NCBI RefSeq assembly: GCF_016786355.1
Contig: NZ_JADWYX010000036.1
Location: forward strand, 1 to 64,000
DNA: 64,000 nt
Reading direction: 5' to 3'
DNA from: Frankia sp. AgB1.9
GTDB taxonomy: Bacteria; Actinomycetota; Actinomycetes; Frankiales; Frankiaceae
Shown here: positions 42,236 through 50,691 of the stretch, piece by piece
Layout: each line of letters starts with the position of its first letter
Position numbering within the stretch: the first letter of the stretch is position 1
Program-made: the position numbers and the translations under genes
Notes under the pieces: generated by a model
What the model saw: only the letters and a program-made list of their open reading frames with translations
Told to the model about the DNA's origin: nothing
Databases searched by the model: none

Positions 42236-43609
42236 GTGAGCCAGGACAGTGACCTGCGCCAGCTGTCAGCGCAGGCGGCCCAGGCGGGAAGGCGCGCGGC
42301 CGGGACGGCCGAGCCCGCCGATGAGCGGGTCGAACAGCTTTCCCGGGCCAACCAACGGGTCCAGGCGCTTTTGGACGCGGTGCTCGTGGTCAGCCGGGAA
42401 CTGGAGCTACCCGTCGTGCTGCGGCAGATCGTGAGTACCGCGATGGAGCTCGTCGGTGCCCGCTACGGCGCCCTGGGTGTGCTGGACGCGGAGGGCGAAA
42501 GCCTGGCCGAGTTCATCCCGATCGGCCTCACCGAGCGGGAGTACCGCGACCTCGCGGGTGTCGAGCTTCCCCACGGGCGGGGCCTGCTGGGCCGGCTGAT
42601 CAGGTCGCCCGGGTCACTGCGCGTCGACGATGTTCATGCGCACCCTGATTCGGTGGGGTTCCCCCCGGGGCATCCACCGATGCGCACGATGCTCGGCGTC
42701 GGCATCGGAGTGAGCGGCCGGATCTACGGCAACATCTACCTGTGCGACCGGTACGACGGGCGCCCTTTCGACCAGGACGATGAAGCTGTCGTCGTGGCAT
42801 TGGCCGGTGCCGCCGGCGTCGCGGTCGAAAACGCCCGCCTTTTCAACCAGGTCCGCGCAAGCGCCGAGCAGTTCCAGCGACTTCTACTGCCTCGCCTGCC
42901 CGATCTGTCCCCCTTGTCCGTTGCCGCGGTTTACAAGGCCTCATCGGAGCGGGGTACCCGGGCCGGACATGTCGGGGGTGACTGGTATGACGCCTTGCTG
43001 TTGCCTGACGGCGCCGTCGGAGCTGTGATCGGTGACGTCGTCGGCCACGACCTCGTCGCCGCTGCCGCCATGGCCCAGACCCGCAACATGCTGCGGGCGC
43101 TCCTCTACGACAAGGGCGGGCCGCCCAGCACCGTGCTGGCCCAGCTCGACCGCACCTTGGAAGCCGTCGACGACAGTCCCATCGCCACTGCCTGCCTCGC
43201 GCGCGTCGAACCAGCGGACGACACCTGGCGAATGACCTTCAGCAACGCCGGCCACGTCCCACCCCTGCTGCTGTCTCCCAACGGCGCGAGCCGGTATCTG
43301 GACGGGGCCCCCGACGTACCGCTCGGCGTCGACGCCCGCCTGCCTCGACGCGACCACAGCCTCGTTCTGCCGCCGGACGCCACCCTGATCCTGTTCACCG
43401 ACGGGCTCGTCGAGGACCGGTGCCACTCGATCGACCACGGCCTGGACACGCTCGCCGCGCTGGCCTCGGGCCACGCCGCGCGCCCGCTGCCGACCCTGTG
43501 CCAGGCCTTGGCAGACGAACATCCCAGCGATGGTCACGACGATCTGGCTGTCCTCGCGATCCGCACCCCAGGCACAGGTCGCCAGCCGAGCCCAGCCGCA
43601 CGGTGCTAG
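42236..43609 (+). CDS. DosS-type GAF domain fused to PP2C (RsbU/SpoIIE) phosphatase
   Basis: A 457-residue protein. After a short coiled segment, residues 42-205 form a GAF domain strikingly like the heme-binding GAF-A of DosS/DevS: GARYGALGVLDAEG, DDVHAHPDSVGFPPGHPP, GNIYLCDRYDG. The position of the heme-ligand His149 of DosS is His146 here, and the distal Tyr171 is Tyr168. Residues 210-445 are a PP2C-type phosphatase with metal ligands in GGDWYD (247-252), GDVVGHD (266-272), FTDGLVE (387-393) and DDLAVL (435-440). Such phosphatases act on anti-anti-sigma factors. The GTG at 42236 follows GGAGGGG by four bases; longer frames upstream lack family similarity. No anti-sigma partners are adjacent. 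Heme binding is inferred. Confidence 0.88.
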   Translation: MSQDSDLRQLSAQAAQAGRRAAGTAEPADERVEQLSRANQRVQALLDAVLVVSRELELPVVLRQIVSTAMELVGARYGALGVLDAEGESLAEFIPIGLTEREYRDLAGVELPHGRGLLGRLIRSPGSLRVDDVHAHPDSVGFPPGHPPMRTMLGVGIGVSGRIYGNIYLCDRYDGRPFDQDDEAVVVALAGAAGVAVENARLFNQVRASAEQFQRLLLPRLPDLSPLSVAAVYKASSERGTRAGHVGGDWYDALLLPDGAVGAVIGDVVGHDLVAAAAMAQTRNMLRALLYDKGGPPSTVLAQLDRTLEAVDDSPIATACLARVEPADDTWRMTFSNAGHVPPLLLSPNGASRYLDGAPDVPLGVDARLPRRDHSLVLPPDATLILFTDGLVEDRCHSIDHGLDTLAALASGHAARPLPTLCQALADEHPSDGHDDLAVLAIRTPGTGRQPSPAARC

Positions 43610-43679
43610 TCGAGTTGCTCCGGACTACCGAGCAGCGGCGGGCGGCTCGCCAGAGCCCGTCATCGGCACACAGCGTCCG

Positions 43680-44261
43680 CTACGTCTCTCGCGGGCCGGG
43701 CAATTCGACCGCCGGCGCCCTCGGTGTGCGGCCCGCCGCTGGGAGTTCGGCGAGCTCGCTCGCCCAGATGCGGGCCTGGTCACGTTCGCCGTCTCGCAGC
43801 GGGCCCTGGGTGCCGGTGACGTAGAAGCTTCGGCGGCCGACGACGTTGGTCCCTCGACGGCTCAGCAGCCGTGCCGCCTTCGACGCGGCCGAACCTGGCA
43901 GCGGCGAGCGCACCTTGGTGTCGAAGACCGCGACGGTTGGCGCCGGCCGGCCGAGGTCCACGTTCGCGAGCCACTCCCGGATCCCGTCGCCCCTGGAGAC
44001 AACCTCGAGGTTGAAACTGCCGTGCTCGGCGTCGGCGGCCAACTGGCGGGCCGCGTCCTGTCGGGTGCTCGGCCGGCTCATGCCCAGGGCGTGGGTGGGG
44101 CCGCCGACGACCAGGAGGTCGACCTCGCCGGGGACGACCGTGGGTGCGTCGGCGACTTCCATCAGTTCGATGTCCATCCGTTCCGCGAGGGCCGCCGCGA
44201 CAGCTTCGGCAATCTCCCGTGTGTTGCCGAACATCGACTCGAAGACGATCATCGCGCGCAT
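43680..44261 (-). CDS. flavodoxin-family protein
   Basis: A 193-residue protein with the flavodoxin fold. The FMN phosphate loop is ESMFGNTREIAEAVAAALAE (residues 8-27), followed by DLLVVGGPTHALGMSRPSTR, the 60s-like loop, and IREWLANVDLGRPAPTVAVF. Proteins of this type carry one or two electrons in the cytosol or act as FMN-dependent stress proteins. GGAG lies eight bases before the ATG at 44261. It is convergent with the GAF-PP2C gene and precedes nothing else on its strand. Its presence in a hypoxia island suggests low-potential electron transfer, possibly to the nitroreductase or hydrogenase, which is speculation. Confidence 0.87.
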   Translation of the reverse strand: MRAMIVFESMFGNTREIAEAVAAALAERMDIELMEVADAPTVVPGEVDLLVVGGPTHALGMSRPSTRQDAARQLAADAEHGSFNLEVVSRGDGIREWLANVDLGRPAPTVAVFDTKVRSPLPGSAASKAARLLSRRGTNVVGRRSFYVTGTQGPLRDGERDQARIWASELAELPAAGRTPRAPAVELPGPRET

Positions 44262-44365
44262 TGTGCCTACTCCATTCTCGCATACGTCAAGGTCGGCGGA
44301 TTCGCGACGAACAAACGCCGCGGAATGTTGCCGAGACGGCCGAGTCTTCGACGGCGACCGCGCTC

Positions 44366-45271
44366 CTAGGCTGTGGTCTCGTCGCTTCGGACTACAGCGA
44401 CGGAGCAGGCGGCGTGCAGGACACACTGGTGGCTGACAGAACCGATCGCCAAATCGGCGAACCCGCCTCCGCCGCGGCTTCCAACGACGAGCAGCTGAGC
44501 GTGGCAGGACTCTCGCAACAGCGCGACCGCCGGGCGTTCCGAGGCAATTACTGGATGAAGCTCAACCTCCGGCGCGCCGTCGAGGCCGAGTTTGACAGCC
44601 TCGTCCAGGAGCTCGCGGCCAAGTCGCAGGACGGCCTGCTCGGAGGACAGGAGCACGTCCGAGTAAAGCGGATCCAGACCGCCCCAGGAGTGGACCACTC
44701 GCAGCGGCACGCCCCGCGCCGCTGCCTCACCCGCGGCCCATCGCAAGGCGGCGAACGACGTCGTCGAGCCGTCGACGCCCACGACGACCGGCCGCGTCTC
44801 GGGCGCGCCGGGACGGGGAACCTCGCGCGCGACGATGACGGGAACCGTGCTGTGGTGGACGACTCCCTGGCTGGTGGAACCCACGAGCAGCCGACGCATC
44901 GCGCTGTCCCCCCGCGCGCCGACGACGACCAGGTCGGCCTGGGCCGCCATCTCGAGCAGCGCGGCGACGGGTTCGGCTCGTCGCACGACCGGTGTCACCG
45001 CGGCGTCCGGGTAGTCCTCGTGGACACGGTTGATCGCCGTGTCGAGAAGCGTGCGCGCCGCGTCCGTGAACCCGCTGGGATCCGCGTGCACCGCGAGGTG
45101 GTGAACACGACGCGGCCGTCCGTCGGCTGTCCAGACAGTCAGCGCCGTGACCGTCGCCGGTCGCAGCGCGGCCTCGTTGCAGGCCCACCGCAGCGCCGCC
45201 TCCGAACCTGAGGAACCGTCGACTCCGACCAGGATTCGCATAGGTTGGGCCGGCGCGTCAGTGCGGTCCAT
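44366..45271 (-). CDS. universal stress protein, tandem Usp domains (USP-4)
   Basis: A 301-residue tandem Usp protein: domain 1 (about 10-145, MRILVGVDGSSGSEAALRWA) and domain 2 (about 152-298, PVVVGVDGSTTSFAALRWAA) with the ATP loop VVGSRGGGGFADLAIGSVSH. The cysteine pair QCVLHAAC recurs from USP-1 and USP-3. GGAAGG lies seven bases before the ATG at 45271 (a second ATG ten codons later is possible). The best DosR-like match in this window, at 45360, lies 88 bases upstream. The flavodoxin gene follows on the same strand after about 100 bases. Confidence 0.92.
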   Translation of the reverse strand: MDRTDAPAQPMRILVGVDGSSGSEAALRWACNEAALRPATVTALTVWTADGRPRRVHHLAVHADPSGFTDAARTLLDTAINRVHEDYPDAAVTPVVRRAEPVAALLEMAAQADLVVVGARGDSAMRRLLVGSTSQGVVHHSTVPVIVAREVPRPGAPETRPVVVGVDGSTTSFAALRWAAGEAAARGVPLRVVHSWGGLDPLYSDVLLSSEQAVLRLGRELLDEAVKLGLDGAPEVELHPVIASERPAVALLRESCHAQLLVVGSRGGGGFADLAIGSVSHQCVLHAACSVAVVRSDETTA

Positions 45272-45359
45272 GGGGCACCTTCCGGGGTTCGGTTCGCTGT
45301 TGAAGTCCACTGTCCGCACAGGCGTAGTAGCCGACATCTGTCGTCGGGCCGGCCGCCGC

Positions 45360-45373
45360 GGTGCTTTGGTCCC
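45360..45373. promoter_or_regulatory. candidate DosR/DevR-type box before USP-4
   Basis: GGTGCTTTGGTCCC matches the core GGGACTWWAGTCCC at 11 of 14 positions (minus strand GGGACCAAAGCACC). It is located 88 bases upstream of USP-4 and 175 bases upstream of the divergent SsgA-like gene 2, so it could serve both. Confidence 0.55.
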
Positions 45374-45547
45374 ACCCCCGGCGGTGCGACGGACCCCCGC
45401 TGTCTGTGATCTTCGAGCGACCAGCGCGGCGACGGGGGTCCTTTCGCCCCCGGAGCCTGACCGGCCGGCTCGGGAATACGCCTGGTCACGCGAGCAGAGT
45501 CGACCTACGAACTCGAAAGGCCCGCGACGCAGGCAAGGAGTGCCCAA

Positions 45548-46000
45548 ATGCCAGGCCAGCGCACATCTGAGACAACGAGACTCAGCTGCAGCCTTCCCAT
45601 CGGCCAGATGGTGGGCAACGGAGAACGGGTGCCGCTGACCGGCCTCCTACGCTTTGACCCCGCCGACCCGATCGCGATATCGCTCGTCATTCGGGTGACG
45701 AGCGGCCAGACAGTCGAATGGACGTTCGCGCGAGACCTGCTCGTCGCAGGCGGCGACCGACCCATGGGCGTGGGCGAGGTGCGAGTCCGACCATCCCAAG
45801 GCGCCAAAGGGCGAGTCCTCGCACTGACGCTGACAAGTCCGGACGGGCCGGCGGAGCTGGAACTTCCATCGCAACGCGTCGACACATTTGTGCGCCAGAC
45901 TTATGCGGCCATTCCATCCGAGATGGAGGCCGATCTGATCGACTGGCCGTCCGAGTTTGCGTGGCTGCTCGGGCCGGAGGATCGCTCTACAGGTACGTAA
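45548..46000 (+). CDS. SsgA-like protein (SALP) 2
   Basis: A 150-residue SsgA-family protein with blocks VPLTGLLRFDPADPIAISLV, VEWTFARDLLVAGGDRPMG, VGEVRVRPSQGAKGRVLALT and ELPSQRVDTFVRQTYAAIPS. AGGAG lies before the ATG at 45548. It is divergent from USP-4, with a DosR-like site between them, and convergent with devR. The two SALPs in this window are clearly different in sequence, so this is not a recent duplication. The family acts in septum site selection and sporulation in Streptomyces. Confidence 0.88.
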   Translation: MPGQRTSETTRLSCSLPIGQMVGNGERVPLTGLLRFDPADPIAISLVIRVTSGQTVEWTFARDLLVAGGDRPMGVGEVRVRPSQGAKGRVLALTLTSPDGPAELELPSQRVDTFVRQTYAAIPSEMEADLIDWPSEFAWLLGPEDRSTGT

Positions 46001-46068
46001 CACGACCAGGGTCATCCGCGCCGCCATTGTCCAGCGGCCGCACCGCAGCCGGCCCACGACCAAGAAAA

Positions 46069-46722
46069 CTAGTGGGTCGAGGGCTCCTGCCCGAGGTGCT
46101 TGACCGCGAGTACGGCGGCCTGGGTGCGGCTGGTCAGCGAGAGCTTTTCCAGGATGCTCGACACGTAGTTCTTGACGGTCTTCTCGGACAGGTGAATACG
46201 CGATCCGATCTGGCGGTTCGTGAGACCTTCGGCGACGAGTCCGAGGATCTCGCGTTCCCGGGTGCTCAGCTCTACCAGGACCGGGTCCTCCTTCGGCCCC
46301 TCACGCAGCCGGGCGAGCACGCGCTGCGTCACGGACGGCGAGAGCAGCGACCCGCCCGCGGCGACCGTCCTGATCGCGCTGACCAGGTCGTTGCCGCGGA
46401 TCTCCTTGAGAACGTAACCGGCGGCGCCGGCCATGATCGCGGAGAAGAGAGCCTCGTCATCGTCGAACGAGGTCAGGATCAGGAAGGCGATGCCCGGGTG
46501 TTCCACCTTGATCTCGCGGCAGACGTCAATGCCAGTGCCATCGGGCAGGCGGCCGTCGACGATCGCCACCGTGGGCAACAGAGCCGGTATGCGTCGTAGC
46601 GCCTCCGCCACGAGCCCGGCCTCTCCGACGACCTCGATGTCGTCATGACGTTCCAGGGTCTGCCGCAGACCATTCCTCACGATCTCGTGATCGTCGAGGA
46701 TGAACACCCGGATCTTCTCCAT
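46069..46722 (-). CDS. devR: NarL/LuxR-type response regulator DevR (DosR)
   Basis: A 217-residue regulator, the same length as M. tuberculosis DosR. The receiver domain (1-120) has the acidic pocket DDH, the phospho-acceptor Asp56 in VDGRLPDG, Thr84 and Lys106. The LuxR-type HTH (about 150-212) reads STREREILGLVAEGLTNRQI then HLSEKTVKNYVSSILEKLSL. Its recognition helix EKTVKNYV, with Lys181, Lys184 and Asn185, is identical to the DNA-contacting segment of DosR, so the same GGGAC/GTCCC boxes are expected. The ATG at 46722 is chosen by family length. The kinase gene devS lies 154 bases upstream on the same strand, with a DosR-like half-site between, suggesting autoregulation. Confidence 0.93.
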   Translation of the reverse strand: MEKIRVFILDDHEIVRNGLRQTLERHDDIEVVGEAGLVAEALRRIPALLPTVAIVDGRLPDGTGIDVCREIKVEHPGIAFLILTSFDDDEALFSAIMAGAAGYVLKEIRGNDLVSAIRTVAAGGSLLSPSVTQRVLARLREGPKEDPVLVELSTREREILGLVAEGLTNRQIGSRIHLSEKTVKNYVSSILEKLSLTSRTQAAVLAVKHLGQEPSTH

Positions 46723-46780
46723 GACGGGCACGATACGCGGCGTCAACGACGCCGGTGAACGTCGATGGAAGCTCGACCTC

Positions 46781-46794
46781 GGGACCTTCGGCAT
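46781..46794. promoter_or_regulatory. candidate DosR/DevR-type box before devR
   Basis: GGGACCTTCGGCAT matches 9 of 14 core positions, with GGGAC intact. Reading the minus strand gives GGTCCCGA, matching the right half plus flank. It lies 58 bases upstream of devR, in the devS-devR gap. Confidence 0.4.
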
Positions 46795-46876
46795 GCCCGC
46801 CACACGCCGCTCGACTACTGCGCCCCGCAGGTCGGAAGGGATTTCCACCAACGCGGGACCGCTGGGGCCGCGGTCG

Positions 46877-48676
46877 TCAGATCGGGGCTGTCCAGCGCAG
46901 GTGCGTGCCGCCCCCGGCGGGGACCGTCAGGTTGAACGTCCCGCCGAGTGACTCGGCCCGCTCTCGCAGATTGGTCAGTCCGCTGCTGCGGGCCGTGTCG
47001 CCGATCCCCACGCCGTTGTCCTGGACCTCCGCGACGATCTCGTCGTTGTCCAGGGCGACGCGTAGCCGCAGTTCGGACGCCCCGGAGTGGCGAGCCGCGT
47101 TGGACACCGCCTCCCGGACCACGGCGAGCAGGTGCGCGGCCAGCGCGTCGCTGACGACCGAGTCGAGCGGGCCGGTGCAGATCACCGTCGGCGCGAAGCC
47201 GAGCGCGGCTTCGGCGTCCGCGGCGATCTTCTCGATCGCGCTGCGCAGACCGCCGCGTCCGGCCTGGGCGTTTCCTTGCAGTTGGAAGATCGACCGCCTG
47301 ATTTGCTTGATTGTCGCGTCGATGTCGTCGACGTAACGGTTCAGGCGGTCGGCATTGGCGCTGTTCTCGTACTGCGCCACATCCTGGATACCCAGCGCGA
47401 CGGCGAACATCTGCTGGATCACGTGATCATGAAGGTCCCGGGCGATACGACCGCGGTCGGCGAGGACCAGCAGCCGTTCGCGGTCGGACTTCGCGCGGGC
47501 GAGTTCAAGGGCGAGCGCCACGTGCTCCGCGAAGCTCGCCGCCATGTCGAGATCGGTGGCGCTGAATGCCTGATGTCCGTGGTCGCGTCCCAGGAGCAGG
47601 ACCCGGCGGTCGGGCTCTGTGCCTGCCCCCAGCGGTAGGGCGAGGAGTGACCCAGTGTCAGGGCCTCGTTCCGCGTCGCAGGCGTCCAGGAGGGCGTCGC
47701 CGCTGAGGAGGGGATGCCGTTCGGCGAACACGCGCCCAGCCAGGCTGCCGTCAAGGGGAACCGCGTTCCCGATCGTTTCTGCGCCGACCGCTGCCTCTAT
47801 GGACGCAGCAACCGCATCAGTTCCACGGGTCACCATGACTGCATGGTCGGCACGCGCGGTGGCTTGAGCGGCCTCGACGACCAGGACGATCGGGTCGGGG
47901 GGATCCGCCATGACCTGGCGAGTCACCGCGGCCGACGCGCTCATCCACTGGTGCCGCTGCTGAGCCTCGTCGAAGAGCCGAGCGTTGTCGATCGCGACGC
48001 CGGCGTTGGCCGCCAGAGCGAGCGCCAGCTCCTCGTCCTCGGCGGTGAACGCCCGACCGTCGCGCTTGTCGGTCAGGTACAGGTTGCCGAAGACCTCACC
48101 GCGCACGGTGATCGGTACCCCGAGGAACGTGTGCATCGGAGGGTGTCCCGGCGGGAAACCGGTGGCGTTCACATCGTGGGAGATGTCGTCGACCCGGCGG
48201 GGGTGAGGGTCGTCGATCAGGACGCCGAGCACGCCCTTACCGGTCGGGAGGTGGCCGATGAGTTCAACCTCCGCGGGGTCCATGCCGACATGGACGAATT
48301 CCTCGAGGGTCCGGTCGGGCGCCACCACGCCCAACGCCCCGTAGCGCGCGTCGAGCAGCTCGCACGCCGCCTCGACCACCATCCGCAGCAGCACCGGCAG
48401 GCGCAGGTCAGCCGTGACCATCTGGTTGGCGCGCAACAGGCCTCGCAGCCGTCCTTGCGTGGCCAGGACGTCCTGCGCACGGTCGACCAGTTGCGTCAGC
48501 AACTCGTCGAGCTCCAGTCGACCGACTGTCGGGAAGGTCAGACTGCCCCTGTCCGACAGGGCCAGGCGTTGATCTTCAGGCTGGTCGGCCCGAACGTCGG
48601 CCCGCGTGAACGCATCCACAATCTGGAGCGTAGCTGGACCGAGTTCGAGGATCAGAAATTTCGGTCGGACATTCAC
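46877..48676 (-). CDS. devS: heme-type GAF sensor histidine kinase DevS (DosS)
   Basis: A 599-residue kinase. GAF-A covers about 80-240 (LLDARYGALGVVAPDRTLEE; DDISHDVNATGFPPGHPP; FGNLYLTDKRDGRAF), with His178 at the place of the DosS heme ligand His149 and Tyr200 at the place of Tyr171. A second GAF follows (about 245-400). The HisKA_3 box is DRGRIARDLHDHVIQQMFAV (about 410-430), and HATPase_c has REAVSNAARHSGA and DNGVGIGD, ending LTNLRERAESLGGTF. By homology the heme senses O2, NO and CO, and the kinase is active in the oxygen-free state, phosphorylating DevR. The GTG start at 48676 gives an N-terminus about 29 residues longer than in mycobacteria, so a later start is possible. Confidence 0.93.
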   Translation of the reverse strand: MNVRPKFLILELGPATLQIVDAFTRADVRADQPEDQRLALSDRGSLTFPTVGRLELDELLTQLVDRAQDVLATQGRLRGLLRANQMVTADLRLPVLLRMVVEAACELLDARYGALGVVAPDRTLEEFVHVGMDPAEVELIGHLPTGKGVLGVLIDDPHPRRVDDISHDVNATGFPPGHPPMHTFLGVPITVRGEVFGNLYLTDKRDGRAFTAEDEELALALAANAGVAIDNARLFDEAQQRHQWMSASAAVTRQVMADPPDPIVLVVEAAQATARADHAVMVTRGTDAVAASIEAAVGAETIGNAVPLDGSLAGRVFAERHPLLSGDALLDACDAERGPDTGSLLALPLGAGTEPDRRVLLLGRDHGHQAFSATDLDMAASFAEHVALALELARAKSDRERLLVLADRGRIARDLHDHVIQQMFAVALGIQDVAQYENSANADRLNRYVDDIDATIKQIRRSIFQLQGNAQAGRGGLRSAIEKIAADAEAALGFAPTVICTGPLDSVVSDALAAHLLAVVREAVSNAARHSGASELRLRVALDNDEIVAEVQDNGVGIGDTARSSGLTNLRERAESLGGTFNLTVPAGGGTHLRWTAPI

Positions 48677-48908
48677 GTCGCCGACCCCGGGGATGCTCCC
48701 GTCGCGCCACTAGTCTTCCGCAACGGAAGAGTGTGGGACGTCGTCAACGGCCTCGTTCCGCACAGGCCACCCGAGCCTGTCTCCGCGATCGGAAGCCCAT
48801 CACGTGAACCGGCACAGATCGTAACGCTCCACCACTGAACTGGTGATTCTGGCTGACGCCGCGGCGCTGACCGCGCACCAGCCCGGTCGGCGCCGCGCGG
48901 GTCAGGCG

Positions 48909-49493
48909 TCAGCGGTTGACGAGATGGCGGATCTCGGCGTCTGGGCCGGGATAGAAAAACGTCACCTTGCCCGTATCCGACCAGCGCACCAGGAACGGCG
49001 GGTCTCCGGCTGGCGAGCGCGCCTCGATGATCTCCCCGTCCCGGTCAGGCTCACCGACAGCGTGCCGGTGGATGACGATCTGGTCGCCGACGCTCGCCTG
49101 CCCACGGCCCCTTCTGGCGTTGGCCACAGGGGCCGGCCGGGTCGGCAGGCGAGCGGGAACCGGCAGCGCGGCCTCGTGGTGCGGACTACGCGCGGCCGGA
49201 CCGGTCGGCTCGTGCCGCTGGTCACAGCCCCGTGCCGGAGGACCATGGGTCGGCGGTCCAAACGACTCCATCTCCTCAGCGCCTTCGGTCGGTCGTGCGA
49301 TGCCTCGAGACGTCGCAGCATGACGAAGAAGTCGGCGACCGTCCGGCGCCGATTTGTTCCGCCGGAGGAGGCACAGGTGGACGCGCAGACCGCCCCACGA
49401 GATGGCGGCTCCGGCGAGCAGAACGATCAGCGGTCCGACGAGCGCGGCGCGCTCCAGGTCTCCTCGGACGACGTGGCCCATCTGCCGGTCCAT
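48909..49493 (-). CDS. membrane-anchored protein with C-terminal DUF1918
   Basis: A 194-residue frame from the ATG at 49493. Residues about 15-45 form one hydrophobic segment (ERAALVGPLIVLLAGAAISW), followed by a basic/Pro-rich linker and a C-terminal DUF1918 domain (about 135-193: GDQIVIHRHAVGEPDRDGEI, VRWSDTGKVTFFYPGPDAEI). The same domain ends the CBS protein at 18.7 kb and the two are close in sequence. The start is uncertain: a GTG at 49127 would give a 72-residue stand-alone DUF1918 protein of usual family length. It is divergent from the kinase-fold gene at 49.6 kb and is followed by devS on the same strand. Confidence 0.6.
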   Translation of the reverse strand: MDRQMGHVVRGDLERAALVGPLIVLLAGAAISWGGLRVHLCLLRRNKSAPDGRRLLRHAATSRGIARPTEGAEEMESFGPPTHGPPARGCDQRHEPTGPAARSPHHEAALPVPARLPTRPAPVANARRGRGQASVGDQIVIHRHAVGEPDRDGEIIEARSPAGDPPFLVRWSDTGKVTFFYPGPDAEIRHLVNR

Positions 49494-49617
49494 ACGGTGA
49501 TGACCCCACTCCTGTTCCGGCTGACCCCAGTACTTCCTGGCCCTGGCTGAGGTCCGGTCACAGGCGTGCCTTGGCAGTCTGCTCGATACGGCCGCACCCC
49601 CACCCACTTCCCATGGA

Positions 49618-50613
49618 ATGGCGATGACCGTCCTGCAGACCCTGATCACCCGGGGCGAGGCCGCCGACACCTTCGGCGCGCCGGGCCACGTCGAGGCCAA
49701 AGAGACCCAGACCGCCACCTTGTTCTTCCTTGGCGACCACGTCTACAAGCTCAAGAAGCCGGTCCATCTTGGTCCTGTCGACCTCACGAGCCGAGCGGCG
49801 AGGCTGGCCGCATGCGAGGCGGAGGTACGTCTCAACCGCCGGCTGGCTTCGGACGTCTACCTGGGTGTCGCCGACATTCGGGACGACCGCGGCCGGCTGT
49901 GCGACCACATGGTTGTGATGCGCCGCCTTCCGGCCCAGTCCCGGCTCTCCGCGCTCATCCGACAGGGCGAGCCCGTCGACGAACAGCTCCAGGCCCTCGC
50001 CCACCAGCTCACCGGATTCCATGAGCGATGCGCCACCGGAAGGGAGATCTCCCAGGCCGGCAGTCGGGAGCACCTCGAGGCGCTGTGGATGACGGCCATC
50101 GCGAGGGTCGTCCCGTACCGCGGTCTCCTGGGCGAACCCGAGATTCTCGACGAGATCGGACGGCTCGCGCTGGGCTATCTCGCCGCTCACGGTCCGCTGC
50201 TGACCGACCGGATGCGCACCGGATGGATCCGGGAGGGCCACGGCGACCTCGACGCAGACAAGGTCTACCTCCTGCCCGATGGTCCGCGCGTTCTCGCCTG
50301 CGTCGAGTACGACCAGCGGATGCGCGTCGGCGACGTGCTGGGCGACGTCGCGCTCCTGGCGGTGGATCTCGAACGGCTGGGCGCCGCAGCCGCCGCGACG
50401 CGCTTCCTGGCGTGGTACCGCGAGTTCTCGGACGGCACCTATCCCCCGTCGCTCCAGGATGTCTACGTGGCCCACCACGCACTCCGGCAGGCGGCAGCCG
50501 CCGGGGACCGGCATGGTCACGGCGATCCGGACGCCGCGGGGGAAGCTCGACTGCTCGCCGACGCCGCGCTGGCTCATCTGCGCCGGGCACAGGTGTCAGA
50601 ATCCGCAGCTTGA
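49618..50613 (+). CDS. Rv2004c-like kinase-fold protein lacking the P-loop domain
   Basis: A 331-residue protein related to aminoglycoside-phosphotransferase-fold proteins. It contains FFLGDHVYKLKKPVHLGPVD (a lysine-containing strand), RLAACEAEVRLNRRLASDVY, a catalytic loop REGHGDLDADKVYLLPDGPR and the metal motif VEYDQRMRVGDVLGDVALLA. It aligns along its whole length with the first 325 residues of the gene at 58.6 kb, but the C-terminal P-loop NTPase domain is missing. Its mycobacterial counterpart Rv2004c is in the DosR regulon; the substrate is unknown. Starts at 49618 or 49624 are equally possible. It is followed by the nitroreductase gene on the same strand. Confidence 0.82.
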   Translation: MAMTVLQTLITRGEAADTFGAPGHVEAKETQTATLFFLGDHVYKLKKPVHLGPVDLTSRAARLAACEAEVRLNRRLASDVYLGVADIRDDRGRLCDHMVVMRRLPAQSRLSALIRQGEPVDEQLQALAHQLTGFHERCATGREISQAGSREHLEALWMTAIARVVPYRGLLGEPEILDEIGRLALGYLAAHGPLLTDRMRTGWIREGHGDLDADKVYLLPDGPRVLACVEYDQRMRVGDVLGDVALLAVDLERLGAAAAATRFLAWYREFSDGTYPPSLQDVYVAHHALRQAAAAGDRHGHGDPDAAGEARLLADAALAHLRRAQVSESAA

Positions 50614-50691
50614 AGGTCCCTGCCGAGGTCGGAGTCCGGTCGAGGTCCGGGTCGGCGAGCTACTTCGGTGACAACGGCGAGGAGACAAACC

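Noticed and set aside
48828-48848. Inverted repeat CACCACTGAACTGGTG between devS and the DUF1918 gene, considered as a terminator or operator
   Set aside because: Only five paired bases, no T-run, and its position suits neither gene's end.
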